Shown here piece after piece: positions 1-6,715 of a DNA stretch of 18,392 nt (positions are counted from its first letter, which is position 1; every line of letters begins with the position of its first letter). The translations under genes were made by a program, and so were the position numbers. The notes beneath the pieces are model-generated. The model made no database searches. It had not been told where the DNA came from and saw only the letters and a program-made list of their open reading frames with translations. The stretch covers positions 1 through 18,392 of the forward strand of contig CAZUAS010000058.1 in the NCBI GenBank assembly GCA_964618515.1, written 5' to 3'. The stretch is from JAFGNW01 sp964618515. Lineage in GTDB: Bacteria > Zixibacteria > MSB-5A5 > GN15 > FEB-12.

Positions 1-53
1 GAAATTCGTAATTCCCATATAAGCAGAGTTTATAGTCAATAATTGATGGTTCT

Positions 54-90
54 TAACCGTTGTTATAATATTTTAATAATCAATCGGTTA
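54..90 (+). promoter_or_regulatory. Extended -10 promoter inside a dyad symmetry
   Basis: TGTTATAAT at 61-69 fits an extended -10 (TG-N-TATAAT). A weak -35, TTGATG (43-48), stands 15 bases upstream. The box lies inside an imperfect inverted repeat: TAACCG-TTG-TTAT at 54-66 against ATAA-T-CAA-T-CGGTTA at 76-90, 13 pairs with two one-base bulges. The symmetry could be an operator over the promoter or an AT-rich hairpin. Transcription from it would run into the structured segment at 190-244. Confidence 0.35.
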
Positions 91-189
91 TAAAATAAAA
101 TGAGTGTGATGCGCGGTGTGGCATAAAAGTTGTTACACGAAATATTTGAGGAAAAAAGGATTAACATTCCTTTCGAGCAAGTGAGACAG

Positions 190-244
190 CCCGGCCGGGT
201 GCGGGAAGGGACTGAAGCAGCTTTCCCGTTTTCCCGGTCGGGAA
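190..244 (+). ncRNA. Candidate structured RNA or attenuator (four complementary blocks)
   Basis: CGGGAA (202-207), TTCCCG (223-228), TTCCCG (231-236) and CGGGAA (239-244) are mutually complementary. Block 1 can pair with 2 and block 3 with 4, or block 1 with 3 and block 2 with 4. CCCGG/CCGGG (190-199) adds another possible stem. The hairpin of blocks 1 and 2 is followed by four T (229-232), so it could act as a weak terminator. The GC content contrasts sharply with the AT-rich surroundings. I could not match it to a known riboswitch. It could also be the terminator of a gene to the left. Confidence 0.3.
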
Positions 245-325
245 TTGAAAAAGCAATAATCAAATTAATGAGAATAAGTTGCTGTAATGTCAATGGCTAA
301 TGAAGATATAAAAGCAGTTGGGGCT

Positions 326-331
326 TATAAT
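326..331 (+). promoter_or_regulatory. TATAAT -10 box before the small peptide gene
   Basis: A perfect TATAAT. No good -35 is seen 16-19 bases upstream. A start near 338 would lie past the ATG at 334, which supports the internal TTG start of the peptide gene near 439. Confidence 0.35.
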
Positions 332-438
332 ACATGTACTTTTTAGAAAAGAAGAATGTTTATAAAAAAATAAGCCGATTCAATTATTTAATGAGTCCAA
401 TAACAACTTTATTACAGAAGTCAAGGAAAGGATCTCTT

Positions 439-663
439 TTGTTGAAAAAAATTGCTTTAAAAGCAGTAGTAGCGCTTTTAGCTATTACGATTTTTGCCAC
501 AATAGCCATACCGGGAGTGACCCCAATATATGCTCACAACCTGCCGGGATGTGACTTAAACCGGTGTGGAACGGAAACATGTCTTATTCTGATGATTGTT
601 GTTTGTACTGATGCCTGGCTTGACTATGCTCATGTTGACAATTTTGGTGGTTGCTGGTGGTAA
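439..663 (+). CDS. Small secreted cysteine-rich peptide, unknown function
   Basis: I do not recognise this protein. From the TTG at 439 it has 74 residues. It starts with two lysines, then a hydrophobic core (about residues 5-24) and TPIYA before a likely signal peptidase cut after residue 32. The mature part has about 42 residues and five cysteines (38, 43, 48, 56, 72), spaced x4, x4, x7, x15, ending GGCWW. The start was chosen because AAAGGA (427-432) lies six bases before TTG 439 (nine before TTG 442), and because the frame upstream to ATG 334 lacks a ribosome site and would hide the signal peptide. The TonB gene follows 59 bases later without a terminator, so the two may be cotranscribed. 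An odd cysteine number could mean a dimer, a metal or heme site, or modification. The reading frame and signal peptide are seen; secretion is inferred. Confidence 0.5.
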   Translation: MLKKIALKAVVALLAITIFATIAIPGVTPIYAHNLPGCDLNRCGTETCLILMIVVCTDAWLDYAHVDNFGGCWW

Positions 664-722
664 GAGTATTTTAGACTTGACATTACCTGGCCGATAAATT
701 TGAAAGGAAAAATGGTGATTTA

Positions 723-1618
723 ATGAACCCGCCTTCCGACTACAATCCGGGCACAACAATAGGGTTGCTTCATCGTTCAAAGCGGGACTATCAGTATAAT
801 ATGTTAAAATCGCTGGCTTTAACTATGATTATACCTGCAGTTACAGGCTTTCTTCTTTTGCTTTTTCCCGGCAAAACGAGCACAGTGAAGATTGACCTCA
901 GGGATGTTACTGTGGTTACGGTACCGAAAACGACACCCGACGGGGCGGTTTTCTCCAAAAATAAGTCAGCCGGACCTTCAGGCATCAATAACGACAATTT
1001 TATCGGCAGCTTCATGGGGTACACGATTGTAAAGGATCGTGTATCCCTCGACATACATGTTCCTGACTTTTCGGTACAGTCGGCTGAGATCGGTATCGAG
1101 ACTTTCGATTTCGGCAAGGTTGAGAATGAACGCGATGAAGTTTACGGTGGTGATATCGACTGGATGATGCGGGGAAACGGCGGCAATAATCTCGCTTTAA
1201 CCAATCAGGCCGGTTCATATAAACAAGCCAACTGGAAAACACCCGTTCCGAACGAGCGCTTTAATTTGACCGGCGGGATCGATATTGATGAGTGGGCGAC
1301 GGTTAAGATTGATCGTTATCACCGTCGGCCGGTACATCCGAAAAAAAGTTTCGGCAAAAGGGGTTTGCCCAAATCGGTGTCTATATTGACGCCGGGGGAA
1401 ATATTGTCAGGATGGAAATCCTGGACGAACGTCCGACCGGCCATGATTTCGCCAAAGCCCTGAAGGAATGGGTAAGCGATTGGTGCTGTTTTTTTCCTCC
1501 CAGGGTTAACGGCGTAAAGGTAGGTACCTACATTACCTTTGAACATTTTTTCGGAGGATCAAACGAGGAATCTATAAAAGTTACCGGCCCTCTTATTGTT
1601 TACGATCCAGACAAATAA
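723..1618 (+). pseudogene. TonB-family energy transducer, interrupted by a -1 frameshift
   Basis: TonB proteins link the inner-membrane proton-motive force to outer-membrane receptors. The first frame (723-1463) gives a short cytoplasmic N-terminus, one membrane segment (about residues 28-48) and a periplasmic linker not rich in proline. The C-terminal TonB domain then continues in another frame to 1618: VYIDAGGNIVRMEIL, TGHDFAKALKEW, FFPPRVNGVKVG and ITFEHFF match the usual pattern of a strand with G-N-V, an A-x-x-W helix, F-x-P and F-x-F. The frames join at AAAAAAA (1341-1347). One extra A gives PKKKFRQKGF and a 298-residue protein; as assembled, the first frame stops at 1463. GGTGA precedes the ATG. 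The receptor gene downstream is a natural partner. The cause may be mutation, an assembly error, or slippage that restores the frame. Confidence 0.75.
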
Positions 1619-1638
1619 TTAAAAATAAAGTGAATAGT

Positions 1639-1673
1639 AAAAAAGGCAGCATCACAGGGATACTGTCCTTTTT
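1639..1673 (+). terminator. Rho-independent terminator after the TonB gene
   Basis: AAAAAGGCAG (1640-1649) pairs with CTG (1663-1665) and CCTTTTT (1667-1673), with T1666 bulged. The stem has ten pairs, a 13-base loop and a five-T tail. It lies 21 bases after the TonB stop and separates that unit from the riboswitch operon. Confidence 0.7.
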
Positions 1674-1784
1674 GATTTCGTGGTTTCAACAATGCGGTCG
1701 AAATATCGAAGGTTTTAGACATCCTTATTTTCAAAAAACACTTGCCAATTTCCGGCTTTCTGGCGTAATTATTTAAAAGGATAT

Positions 1785-1864
1785 TCCGTTGGGGGTGGCG
1801 TAAATAACCGCCTGAGATTATACCCCCTTACCTGATCCGGGTAATGCCGGCGTAGGGAAACGGA
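1785..1864 (+). promoter_or_regulatory. TPP (thiamin pyrophosphate) riboswitch aptamer
   Basis: The conserved THI-element features are present. P1 is TCCGTT (1785-1790) with AACGGA (1859-1864). P2 is GGGGGT (1791-1796) with ACCCCC (1822-1827). P3 is GGCG (1797-1800) with CGCC (1809-1812). CTGAGA (1812-1817) is the pyrimidine-sensing loop motif. ACCTGATCCGGGT with AATGCCGGCGTAGGG forms the pyrophosphate-binding arm (about 1830-1857). TPP binding normally switches expression off. The regulated genes are the receptor and symporter downstream. A weak promoter candidate is TTGCCA (1742-1747) with TAATTA (1766-1771), spacing 18. Confidence 0.95.
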
Positions 1865-1957
1865 GATGTTTATTCGCATCCCCCAGCCCGAATTTACGGG
1901 CTACCTCACGTTCAGGACGGAATCTTGCAATTTAACTTAAGGGTTTTAAAGCGAGGT
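1865..1957 (+). promoter_or_regulatory. Probable expression platform of the TPP riboswitch
   Basis: GATGT/GCATC (1865-1880) and AGCCCG/CGGGCT (1885-1902) form two hairpins directly after the aptamer. Neither is followed by a T tract, so this is not an ordinary terminator. ACCTC (1903-1907) is complementary to GAGGT (1953-1957), which contains the GAGG ribosome site eight bases before the receptor ATG. That suggests control of translation initiation by masking the ribosome site. The pairing is only five bases, so the mechanism is tentative. Confidence 0.35.
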
Positions 1958-1964
1958 TGCTGTC

Positions 1965-4451
1965 ATGAAGTATTTTTTAACCATCATTGCAGTTATACTG
2001 CTCTGTTCGTTTACGGTTCCGGCCACGGAAATAACGGGCAGGGTGGTGGATACCGAGGGGCACCCTCTGCCGGGTGTCTCGGTTATCACCGATATCAAAG
2101 GAGTCGGTACGCAAACCGACACGGCCGGGTTTTACAATCTTAAATATGCCGGAACGTTCAGCCGGGTGACCTTTTCCTCCGTGGGCTATAAGGCGGTGCA
2201 GTTCAGAGCCGCCGGTATTCCCGAGCCGGTGGTGCTGGAGCCGGTTTATTACCGGGGACGGGATATTGTGGTCACCGCCGACCGGGCCGAAACGGGCATC
2301 ACCCCGATTGCTTTCGATAATTTATCGCGGGATTATATTCAGCGGGAGAATCCCGTAAGCGATGTTCCCCTGCTTCTGGAAGCCACGCCCAATCTTTATG
2401 CCTATGCCTATTCGGGGGGTGGCCTGGGGCCGACCGAATACAAGATACGCGGCTTCGATTCCCGGCGTATTGCCGTTTATATCGACGGCGTGCCGCTTAA
2501 CGACCCGGAGGACCACACCACCTATTTTGTCGATCTTCCGGATTTTGCCGCCGAAGTGACCGATATACAGGTCCAGCGCGGTGTGGGGCTGTCGATGTAC
2601 GGTGATGCATCGTTCGGCGGTTCCATCAATATCGCCTCGAGCGGGCTGATTCCGGAGCGGCGCACGACGCTCAGCGCCGGTTACGGGGCTTTCTTCGAAA
2701 ACGGCGATTATATCGGAGATATGAGAAGGCAAACGGTGGAATACCAGTCCGGTCTGCTTGATGGCCGCTGGGTTTTGACTGGCCGTTACAGTAAACAGTT
2801 TTCCGACGGTTACCGGGAAAAAGCCTGGTATGACGGCTGGGCATATTCGTTCTCCCTGACGCGCCTTGACCCCAATATGACCACCACCCTGGATATTTAC
2901 GGCGGACCCATTAAATACCACATGGCCTGGAACGGTATCAGCCGGGAGGAATTGAAAAACAATCGTCGTTACAACCCCCTGACCTATGACAACGAAACCG
3001 ATAATTTTAACCAGCCCCATTACCGTTTAATCAATATCTACAGGCTGAGCGAAAGACTGACCATGCGCAACACCCTTTTTTATATCCGGGGAAAAGGGTA
3101 TTATGAACAGTTTAAGGACGGCCGCGATGTGGTCGAGTATAATATCCCGCCCGAAGCCCTGACCGACCCGGGGATAGAGGAAGTCGACCTGGTGCGGCAG
3201 AAGTGGGTAACCAAGAGCCAGTATGGATTCAATCCCCGCCTGGACTGGGACCATCGCGGTGGTCGCGCCAGCTTCGGCGGGTCGTTTTATTACTTCGAAT
3301 CCGAGCACTGGGGCCAAGTGGTCTGGGCGGATTATTTGAACGGGACTCTGGCTCCCGGCCACCGCTACTATGAGTATTATGGAGAAAAATACCAGGCCGC
3401 CCTTTTTGTCAATGAACATTATCACCTGACCGGAAAGCTTTCGGTACTGGGCAGCCTGCAATTAAAGTACCTGAAATACACTTTCGACCAGACGAAAATG
3501 GGCGCCTTTTTAGGGCTTAAATACGACCTGGATTGGCTTTTCCTGTCGCCCCGGGTGGGCTTAAATTATCAAGTTGATGACCACCTCAGCAGTTATGTTA
3601 ATTTCGCTGTGTCATCGCGGGAACCCAACGACGAAAACATCTACAACGCCGATGACCCGGGGAAATTCCCGCAGCTCGAAGTGCTCTCCAATGTCGGTGA
3701 TACACTTTTTAAATTCGGCGAGCCAACAGTCAAGGGGGAACGGGTATATGACCTGGAGCTGGGTGTCAACTACCAGGACCATAAAAATCGTCTGGGGCTG
3801 AACCTGTACTGGATGAGGTTCGAGAACGAAAACGTGTTCGAGGGCGGTTACGACGCCGACTGGCGCGAGATAACCATAAATATCGACCGGTCGGTGCACG
3901 CCGGGCTGGAGCTCAGCGGCATAGTCAGGCCGGCGGATGCCCTTACTTTAAGCGGTAATTTCGCCTATACTTATAATCGCATCACCGATTATGACACCAC
4001 CCTGTTTTACGCGGTCGACTCGGTGGGGGAAATTTATTACGAAAGTGTCAAGGTCAATTACAAGGATAAAATAACGCCGCTGTTCCCGGAATACCTGGGC
4101 AACTTGAGGCTGGAGTACCGGGGAAGCGACTGGTACCGGCTGGCTTACCTGGTGCGGTTCGTAGGCCGGCAGGAGCTGGATTTATTCAACCTGGAAAACC
4201 TGGCGCTCGACGCCTACATGGTCTCATCGCTGTCAGCTGCGGTAAGTTGGAAAAATTTCCTGGGAATCGGGCACTTGACTCTTTCGGCCAGGGTGGATAA
4301 CCTGTTTAATGAAAAATTCGAAACCTCGGGCTGGGCGATGCAATATGCTTCGCGCGAACCCGGGCAACCGGTGGTAATCGACGCCTGGCATGCTTATATT
4401 GTCGGTGCCGAACGGTCGTTTTATTCACAGGTAAAACTGGAGATGTTTTAA
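1965..4451 (+). CDS. TonB-dependent outer-membrane receptor, thiamin-type
   Basis: An 828-residue outer-membrane gated channel that takes up a scarce ligand using TonB energy. A signal peptide (about residues 1-20) is followed by a carboxypeptidase-regulatory-like domain (about 22-95: ITGRVVDTEGHPLPGVSV, SVGYKAVQF). Next come the plug (about 115-225: YKIRGFDSRRIAVYIDGVPL, QVQRGVGLSMYGDASFGG) and a 22-strand-type barrel to a terminal phenylalanine (KLEMF), as needed for BAM assembly. GAGG lies eight bases before ATG 1965. The TPP riboswitch directly upstream implies that the ligand is thiamin, its phosphates or a precursor; the barrel sequence alone does not show this. Similar riboswitch-controlled receptors are known in Bacteroidetes. 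The symporter starts five bases after the stop, so the two genes are coupled. Confidence is high for the family and good for the thiamin role. Confidence 0.93.
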   Translation: MKYFLTIIAVILLCSFTVPATEITGRVVDTEGHPLPGVSVITDIKGVGTQTDTAGFYNLKYAGTFSRVTFSSVGYKAVQFRAAGIPEPVVLEPVYYRGRDIVVTADRAETGITPIAFDNLSRDYIQRENPVSDVPLLLEATPNLYAYAYSGGGLGPTEYKIRGFDSRRIAVYIDGVPLNDPEDHTTYFVDLPDFAAEVTDIQVQRGVGLSMYGDASFGGSINIASSGLIPERRTTLSAGYGAFFENGDYIGDMRRQTVEYQSGLLDGRWVLTGRYSKQFSDGYREKAWYDGWAYSFSLTRLDPNMTTTLDIYGGPIKYHMAWNGISREELKNNRRYNPLTYDNETDNFNQPHYRLINIYRLSERLTMRNTLFYIRGKGYYEQFKDGRDVVEYNIPPEALTDPGIEEVDLVRQKWVTKSQYGFNPRLDWDHRGGRASFGGSFYYFESEHWGQVVWADYLNGTLAPGHRYYEYYGEKYQAALFVNEHYHLTGKLSVLGSLQLKYLKYTFDQTKMGAFLGLKYDLDWLFLSPRVGLNYQVDDHLSSYVNFAVSSREPNDENIYNADDPGKFPQLEVLSNVGDTLFKFGEPTVKGERVYDLELGVNYQDHKNRLGLNLYWMRFENENVFEGGYDADWREITINIDRSVHAGLELSGIVRPADALTLSGNFAYTYNRITDYDTTLFYAVDSVGEIYYESVKVNYKDKITPLFPEYLGNLRLEYRGSDWYRLAYLVRFVGRQELDLFNLENLALDAYMVSSLSAAVSWKNFLGIGHLTLSARVDNLFNEKFETSGWAMQYASREPGQPVVIDAWHAYIVGAERSFYSQVKLEMF

Positions 4452-4456
4452 AGAGT

Positions 4457-5845
4457 TTGCATTTTATTGATTACAGCCTGGTTGTCGCTTATTTGTTGGT
4501 TCTGCTCCTTCTGGGTCTGATGAAAAAGCTGCGCAGGGACGCCAGTCCGGCGAAGCTCATTGTCGGCGGGCGGCTGTTAACACTGCCCGCCTTTGTGGCT
4601 TCTCTGGTCTCGACCTGGTACGGCGGCATTCTGGGGGTCGGTGAATTCAGTTATAACTACGGTCTGTCCAACTGGCTGGTATTCGGGGTACCTTATTACC
4701 TGGCGGCGTTTTTATTCGCTGTCTTGTTGGCGAAAAAAGCCCGGCAGGCGGAAGTCCTGACAATTCCGGAGCGTCTTTACCAGGCTTACGGCCATAAAAC
4801 CGCCCTGGCCGGCTCGATTATTATTTATCTGATGACCGTGCCGGCGGCTTATATTTTGATGCTGGGAGTATTGTGCCAGCAGTTGTTCGGCTGGCCTTTC
4901 TGGCTGGGTGTACTTGCCGGGACGCTTTTTTCGGTCGTCTATGTTTATCTGGGCGGTTTCGATTCGGTAGTCCGCACCGATGAGTTTCAGTTCCTGCTGA
5001 TGTTCGGTGGTTTTGTCATGATGTTTGTAGTCCTGGTCAGCGGGTACGGTGGCTTTGATTTTCTTCAAAGTAACCTTCCCCCGGAGCATCTCACCTGGCA
5101 TGGTGGCAACCGTTCCTGGTACATTATAACCTGGTATGTTATTGCTCTGGCCACGTTGATTGAGCCGGCTTTTTACCAGCGTTGTTATGCCGCCAAAAGC
5201 GCCCCGGTGGCCCGCAAGGGCATTCTTATTTCCATTCTATGCTGGATGATTTTTGATTTTTTAACTACCACCTGCGGACTATATGCCCGGGTACTGCTGC
5301 CGAATCTGGCCGACCCGGTCTCATCTTATCCGGCTCTGGCTCTGAAAATTCTCCCGGTCGGCCTGATGGGATTGTTCGCCCTGGCCTTGCTGGCCACCAT
5401 CATGTCCACGGTGGATTCTTATTCGTTTCTGGCGGCCAGCACTTTCGGTAATGATATCATGCCGCGGATAATTCGTATTGGTGAAAGCGCGGTCACGGTC
5501 TGGACCCGGGTGGGTCTGGTCATATCCACGGTGCTGGCGGTCGCTCTGGCGCTGTTTTTTCGCTCGGTGGTCGATATCTGGTATGTCTTCGGGTCGATAG
5601 GCACTCCGGCGTTACTGGTGCCGGTTTTCACATCTTTTGTCGGACGGCGGCGTCTGCCGCCCCGGGCGGCGCTGGTGTCGGTCGCCCTGTCCGGGCTGAT
5701 TTCGTTTGTCTGGTACCTGTCGCAATTTTTCAATGCGGAAGGCGCTTTCTGGCTGGGATTGGAACCCATCTTCCCGGGGCTGGCACTGTCGGTTCTGCTT
5801 TTCATTTTATTCGCCGTAAAAACTTCTCGGCTGTTGCCAAATTAA
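4457..5845 (+). CDS. Sodium:solute symporter (SSS/SLC5), probable thiamin or precursor uptake
   Basis: A 462-residue inner-membrane protein with about 12-13 hydrophobic segments. The family pattern is clear: a first segment after FIDYS, the TWYGGILGVGEF segment (unwound helix and sodium-site region), VRTDEFQFLLMFGG (about residues 170-183), and the STVDSYSFLAAS segment late in the protein. SSS carriers use the sodium gradient to import a solute. It shares the TPP-riboswitch transcript with the receptor, so it would complete transport across the inner membrane. SSS proteins related to pantothenate carriers have been predicted as thiamin or HMP transporters before (ThiV type), so the role is plausible, but the substrate is inferred. 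The start is TTG 4457, five bases after the receptor stop; the first ATG in frame would remove the first membrane segment. Only a weak AAAGAG precedes it, so translation is probably coupled. Confidence 0.88.
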   Translation: MHFIDYSLVVAYLLVLLLLGLMKKLRRDASPAKLIVGGRLLTLPAFVASLVSTWYGGILGVGEFSYNYGLSNWLVFGVPYYLAAFLFAVLLAKKARQAEVLTIPERLYQAYGHKTALAGSIIIYLMTVPAAYILMLGVLCQQLFGWPFWLGVLAGTLFSVVYVYLGGFDSVVRTDEFQFLLMFGGFVMMFVVLVSGYGGFDFLQSNLPPEHLTWHGGNRSWYIITWYVIALATLIEPAFYQRCYAAKSAPVARKGILISILCWMIFDFLTTTCGLYARVLLPNLADPVSSYPALALKILPVGLMGLFALALLATIMSTVDSYSFLAASTFGNDIMPRIIRIGESAVTVWTRVGLVISTVLAVALALFFRSVVDIWYVFGSIGTPALLVPVFTSFVGRRRLPPRAALVSVALSGLISFVWYLSQFFNAEGAFWLGLEPIFPGLALSVLLFILFAVKTSRLLPN

Positions 5846-5867
5846 TAAAAGAGATTATATTAAGTTC

Positions 5868-6344
5868 ATGACGGAACCGATCTATTTATCAAAAGAAGGC
5901 CGCCTGAAATTGGAAGGCGAGCTGAAACGGTTGAAGTTCGAAGAACGTCCCCGCCTGGTGGCTGAAATCAAAAGGTCGATGGAGATGGGAGACCTTTCCG
6001 AAAACGCCGAGTATCACGCCGCCAAGGAGGCCCAGAGACACCTGGAGCGAAGAATCGCCGAGCTTGAGGACAAACTCTCCCGGGTGCGGTCTATCGATAC
6101 CGATAAAATCCCCCATGACAAGGTTTACCTGTTTGCCAAAGTCCTGGTACGGGATTTACGCGATAACGAAGAGATTCTCTATACCATCGCTCCGCCCGAT
6201 GAGACGGATGTCGATAACGATATAATTTCGGTAAAATCGCCCATCGGCGCCGCACTGCTGGGTAAAGCCGAGGGTGAAGTGGTGGAGATTGATGTCCCGG
6301 CCGGTCAAATCAAGTACGAAATCTTAAAAATAACGCGCGCTTGA
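5868..6344 (+). CDS. greA: Transcription elongation factor GreA
   Basis: At 158 residues it has the full length of the family. The N-terminal coiled coil carries the tip motif GDLSENAEYHAAKE with the acidic residues D42 and E45, which position magnesium in the RNA polymerase channel so that backtracked RNA is cut. The C-terminal FKBP-like domain (about 80-158) ends SPIGAALLGKAEGE and the usual last strands. It follows the symporter by 22 bases without a terminator and may share the riboswitch transcript, but TTGCCA (5834-5839) and TATATT (5856-5861), 16 apart, could give it a promoter of its own. That start would fall almost on the ATG. No clear Shine-Dalgarno sequence is seen. Nothing links it functionally to thiamin uptake. 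Confidence 0.95.
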   Translation: MTEPIYLSKEGRLKLEGELKRLKFEERPRLVAEIKRSMEMGDLSENAEYHAAKEAQRHLERRIAELEDKLSRVRSIDTDKIPHDKVYLFAKVLVRDLRDNEEILYTIAPPDETDVDNDIISVKSPIGAALLGKAEGEVVEIDVPAGQIKYEILKITRA

Positions 6345-6364
6345 GGCTGGTAATCGGGGGTAAA

Positions 6365-6535
6365 TTATTCTTCCTCGGTAAAGTACTCTTCCAGAGAATC
6401 TTCTTCAAAATACTCCTCAGTTTCATCGGCTTCCAGACCTGAGGCAAGGTTGGCGCATTCAAGGGAGCAATAATATTCCGATCCCTGCTTGATCGGCTTG
6501 TTGTTGATTTTCTCACCGCACTGAGCGCAATACAT
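6365..6535 (-). CDS. Small zinc-ribbon/TRASH-like protein, 56 residues
   Basis: A short gene with strong signals: GGAGGT lies just upstream of ATG 6535 and there is a good promoter further up. The protein begins MYCAQCGEKI and continues to EYYCSLECA, giving Cys3, Cys6, Cys23 and Cys27 (CxxC-x16-CxxxC). The YCS-x-x-C part resembles TRASH/MYM-type treble-clef zinc fingers, so one zinc or other metal is likely bound. The tail (residues 35-56) is strongly acidic and repeats EEYF (EEYFEEDS, EEYFTEEE). The stop lies 21 bases from the greA stop on the other strand, so the two genes converge. The function is unknown; metal sensing, metal delivery or a protein-protein adaptor would all fit. Confidence 0.8.
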   Translation of the reverse strand: MYCAQCGEKINNKPIKQGSEYYCSLECANLASGLEADETEEYFEEDSLEEYFTEEE

Positions 6536-6590
6536 TGACAAACCTCCATCTTTATTTAAAAGCTGCCCGGGCAGGTTGTCTTTTTTTTAA

Positions 6591-6618
6591 CGAATAAACA
6601 TTGTTTTTTGTTTATTCG
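6591..6618 (-). repeat. Perfect 9-bp inverted repeat at the predicted 5' end of the small zinc-protein mRNA
   Basis: CGAATAAAC (6591-6599) and GTTTATTCG (6610-6618) are perfect inverted copies around a 10-base spacer. The promoter at 6625-6652 would start transcription near 6618, so the RNA would begin with this hairpin. It could protect the 5' end or be a DNA operator. A 12-bp palindrome, CTGCCCGGGCAG (6563-6574), lies further down the same leader. Confidence 0.6.
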
Positions 6619-6624
6619 GCGGAA

Positions 6625-6652
6625 TATTTAAAATAGATAAGCCTTTTGTCAA
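6625..6652 (-). promoter_or_regulatory. Sigma-70-type promoter of the small zinc-protein gene
   Basis: On the minus strand TTGACA (6652-6647), a perfect -35, stands 16 bases before TAAATA (6630-6625). The predicted start near 6618 leaves a leader of about 83 bases. Confidence 0.55.
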
Positions 6653-6715
6653 CAGGTTTTTTGATAAAAAAAACGCACCGTGAATTCGACCGGAAAGCTA
6701 ACCCCGCCGTAATCA

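Larger units (their letters stand above)
1..438. other. AT-rich region without a convincing gene
   Basis: I see no coding region here. The stretch holds a promoter-like dyad (54-90), a GC-rich segment with four complementary blocks (190-244) and a TATAAT box (326-331) ahead of the small peptide gene. The ATG at 334 opens the frame of that peptide gene, but it lies only three bases after the TATAAT box and has no Shine-Dalgarno sequence, so I take 334-438 as untranslated leader. The end of any gene to the left is not visible. Confidence 0.6.

Noticed and set aside
677..705. TTGACA at 677-682 as a promoter for the TonB gene
   Set aside because: No acceptable -10 lies 16-18 bases downstream; transcription with the upstream peptide gene is simpler.
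2322..3020. A 232-residue open frame on the minus strand
   Set aside because: It is the shadow of the plug and early barrel of the receptor; no ribosome site or recognisable domain.
6558..6588. Possible greA terminator: palindrome CTGCCCGGGCAG followed by T8
   Set aside because: The T tract is separated from the stem by GTTGTC-type bases, the stem has at best four pairs beyond the loop, and the segment lies over 200 bases past greA within the leader of the opposite gene.
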